Shown here: positions 63,672 through 64,000 of the stretch, in pieces
How positions within the stretch are numbered: position 1 is the stretch's first letter
Layout of the letters: the number at the start of each line of letters is the position of its first letter
NCBI RefSeq assembly: GCF_901521055.1
Contig: NZ_CABEGA010000002.1
Location: 1 to 64,000, forward strand
From: Cellulomonas hominis
Lineage (GTDB): Bacteria > Actinomycetota > Actinomycetes > Actinomycetales > Cellulomonadaceae
Length of the DNA stretch: 64,000 nucleotides
Direction: 5' to 3'
Notes under the pieces: model-generated
Databases searched by the model: none
Told to the model about the DNA's origin: nothing
Seen by the model: only the letters and a program-made list of their open reading frames with translations
Made by a program: the position numbers and the translations under genes

Positions 63672-64000
63672 ATGACGTCCCCGCAGGGCCGGCTGCGGCC
63701 GGAGCAGCCCCGAAGCCGCCGGGTCGCCGACCTCGCCGACGCCTTCGGGCTCCTCCGGGCCGGCGCGCCGGTGCCGTCGGACCTCGTGACCTCGGGCATC
63801 ACCGTCGCCAGCGGGGACGTGCTCCCCGGCGACGTCTTCGTCGCGGTGCCCGGCGCGCACACCCACGGCGCCGCCCACACGCCGCAGGCGGTCGGCGCGG
63901 GAGCCGTGGCGGTCGTCACGGACGCCGCCGGTGCCGGGCTGCTCGCGGACCTCGCGGCGGACCAGCCGGCGCTGCGCGCGCTGCCCGTCCTCGTGACCGA
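63672..64000 (+). CDS. murE: UDP-N-acetylmuramoyl-tripeptide synthetase MurE, 5' part
   Basis: The gene runs off the window edge; only the first 109 residues are seen. The N-terminal Mur ligase domain shows VTSGITVASGDVLPGDVFVAVPGAHTHGAAHTPQAVGAGAVAVVTD, the MurE pattern for the enzyme that adds diaminopimelate (or lysine/ornithine, depending on species) to the stem peptide. ATG 63672 lies six bases after TAGATT (63660-63665), so it can be transcribed separately from a leaderless promoter 70 bases after ftsI. Identity as MurE rather than MurF follows from order and pattern; the substrate-specificity residues are beyond the edge. Confidence 0.9.
   Translation, partial: MTSPQGRLRPEQPRSRRVADLADAFGLLRAGAPVPSDLVTSGITVASGDVLPGDVFVAVPGAHTHGAAHTPQAVGAGAVAVVTDAAGAGLLADLAADQPALRALPVLVT

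Overview
The window is very GC-rich (about 75 percent by eye). It has dense, often overlapping genes, many GTG starts, actinobacterial gene families (DUF3046, DUF3040, PAC2, YbjN triplet, HelD, SAV_6107-type HEPN protein) and a classical actinobacterial chromosome backbone. I infer a member of the Micrococcales, most like Cellulomonas or a near relative; the genus is inference. It is an ordinary chromosomal segment. I see no tRNA, rRNA, insertion sequence, prophage, CRISPR array or replication origin.

Layout. 1-12.7 kb: DNA repair and RNA turnover block with an Lhr-type helicase, DUF3046, a holin-like/phosphodiesterase fusion, an MBL hydrolase, recA-recX and ribonuclease Y. 12.7-16.0 kb: a gluABCD-type amino-acid ABC importer on the minus strand. 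16.2-29.1 kb: miaB, miaA, dapF and hflX, the tRNA-modification/lysine backbone. It is interrupted at 17.8-23.5 kb by a five-gene island of three YbjN paralogues, a divergent HSP90 and a TPR protein. 29.1-37.1 kb: dinG, ldh, a LysR regulator facing a class V aminotransferase, lexA facing a LysM protein (ChiZ/DivS position), and nrdR. 37.1-51.1 kb: an rsbQ-rsbP-like stress sensor pair, an S9 peptidase, an acyl-CoA ligase, an aldo/keto reductase, serA, a HelD-type RNA polymerase motor, PAC2, an MFS transporter and a cold-shock protein. 51.2-54.4 kb: a spermidine-synthase-like protein divergent from an SOS-controlled HEPN-dinB pair, then DUF3040. 54.6-59.1 kb: a MoxR-DUF58-transglutaminase operon. 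59.5 kb to the end: the start of the dcw division and cell-wall cluster (mraZ, rsmH, ftsL, ftsI, murE; murE runs off the edge).

Regulation. Two DNA-damage circuits can be read directly. LexA boxes lie before recA, on both sides of the lexA/LysM divide, and before the HEPN-dinB operon. A RecA/LexA-independent (PafBC-type) promoter motif, TGTCGGTG-N8-TANNNT or near it, lies before recA and, with one mismatch, before the Lhr helicase. Many genes start 6-7 bases after a TANNNT -10 box, so leaderless transcription is common here. Pairs and triplets of GTGGAG boxes at 10-bp spacing precede mraZ. They also occur in inverted orientation towards the MoxR operon, which suggests a wider MraZ operator than usual. 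A promoter-plus-hairpin unit upstream of nrdR looks like an unannotated small RNA or attenuated leader.
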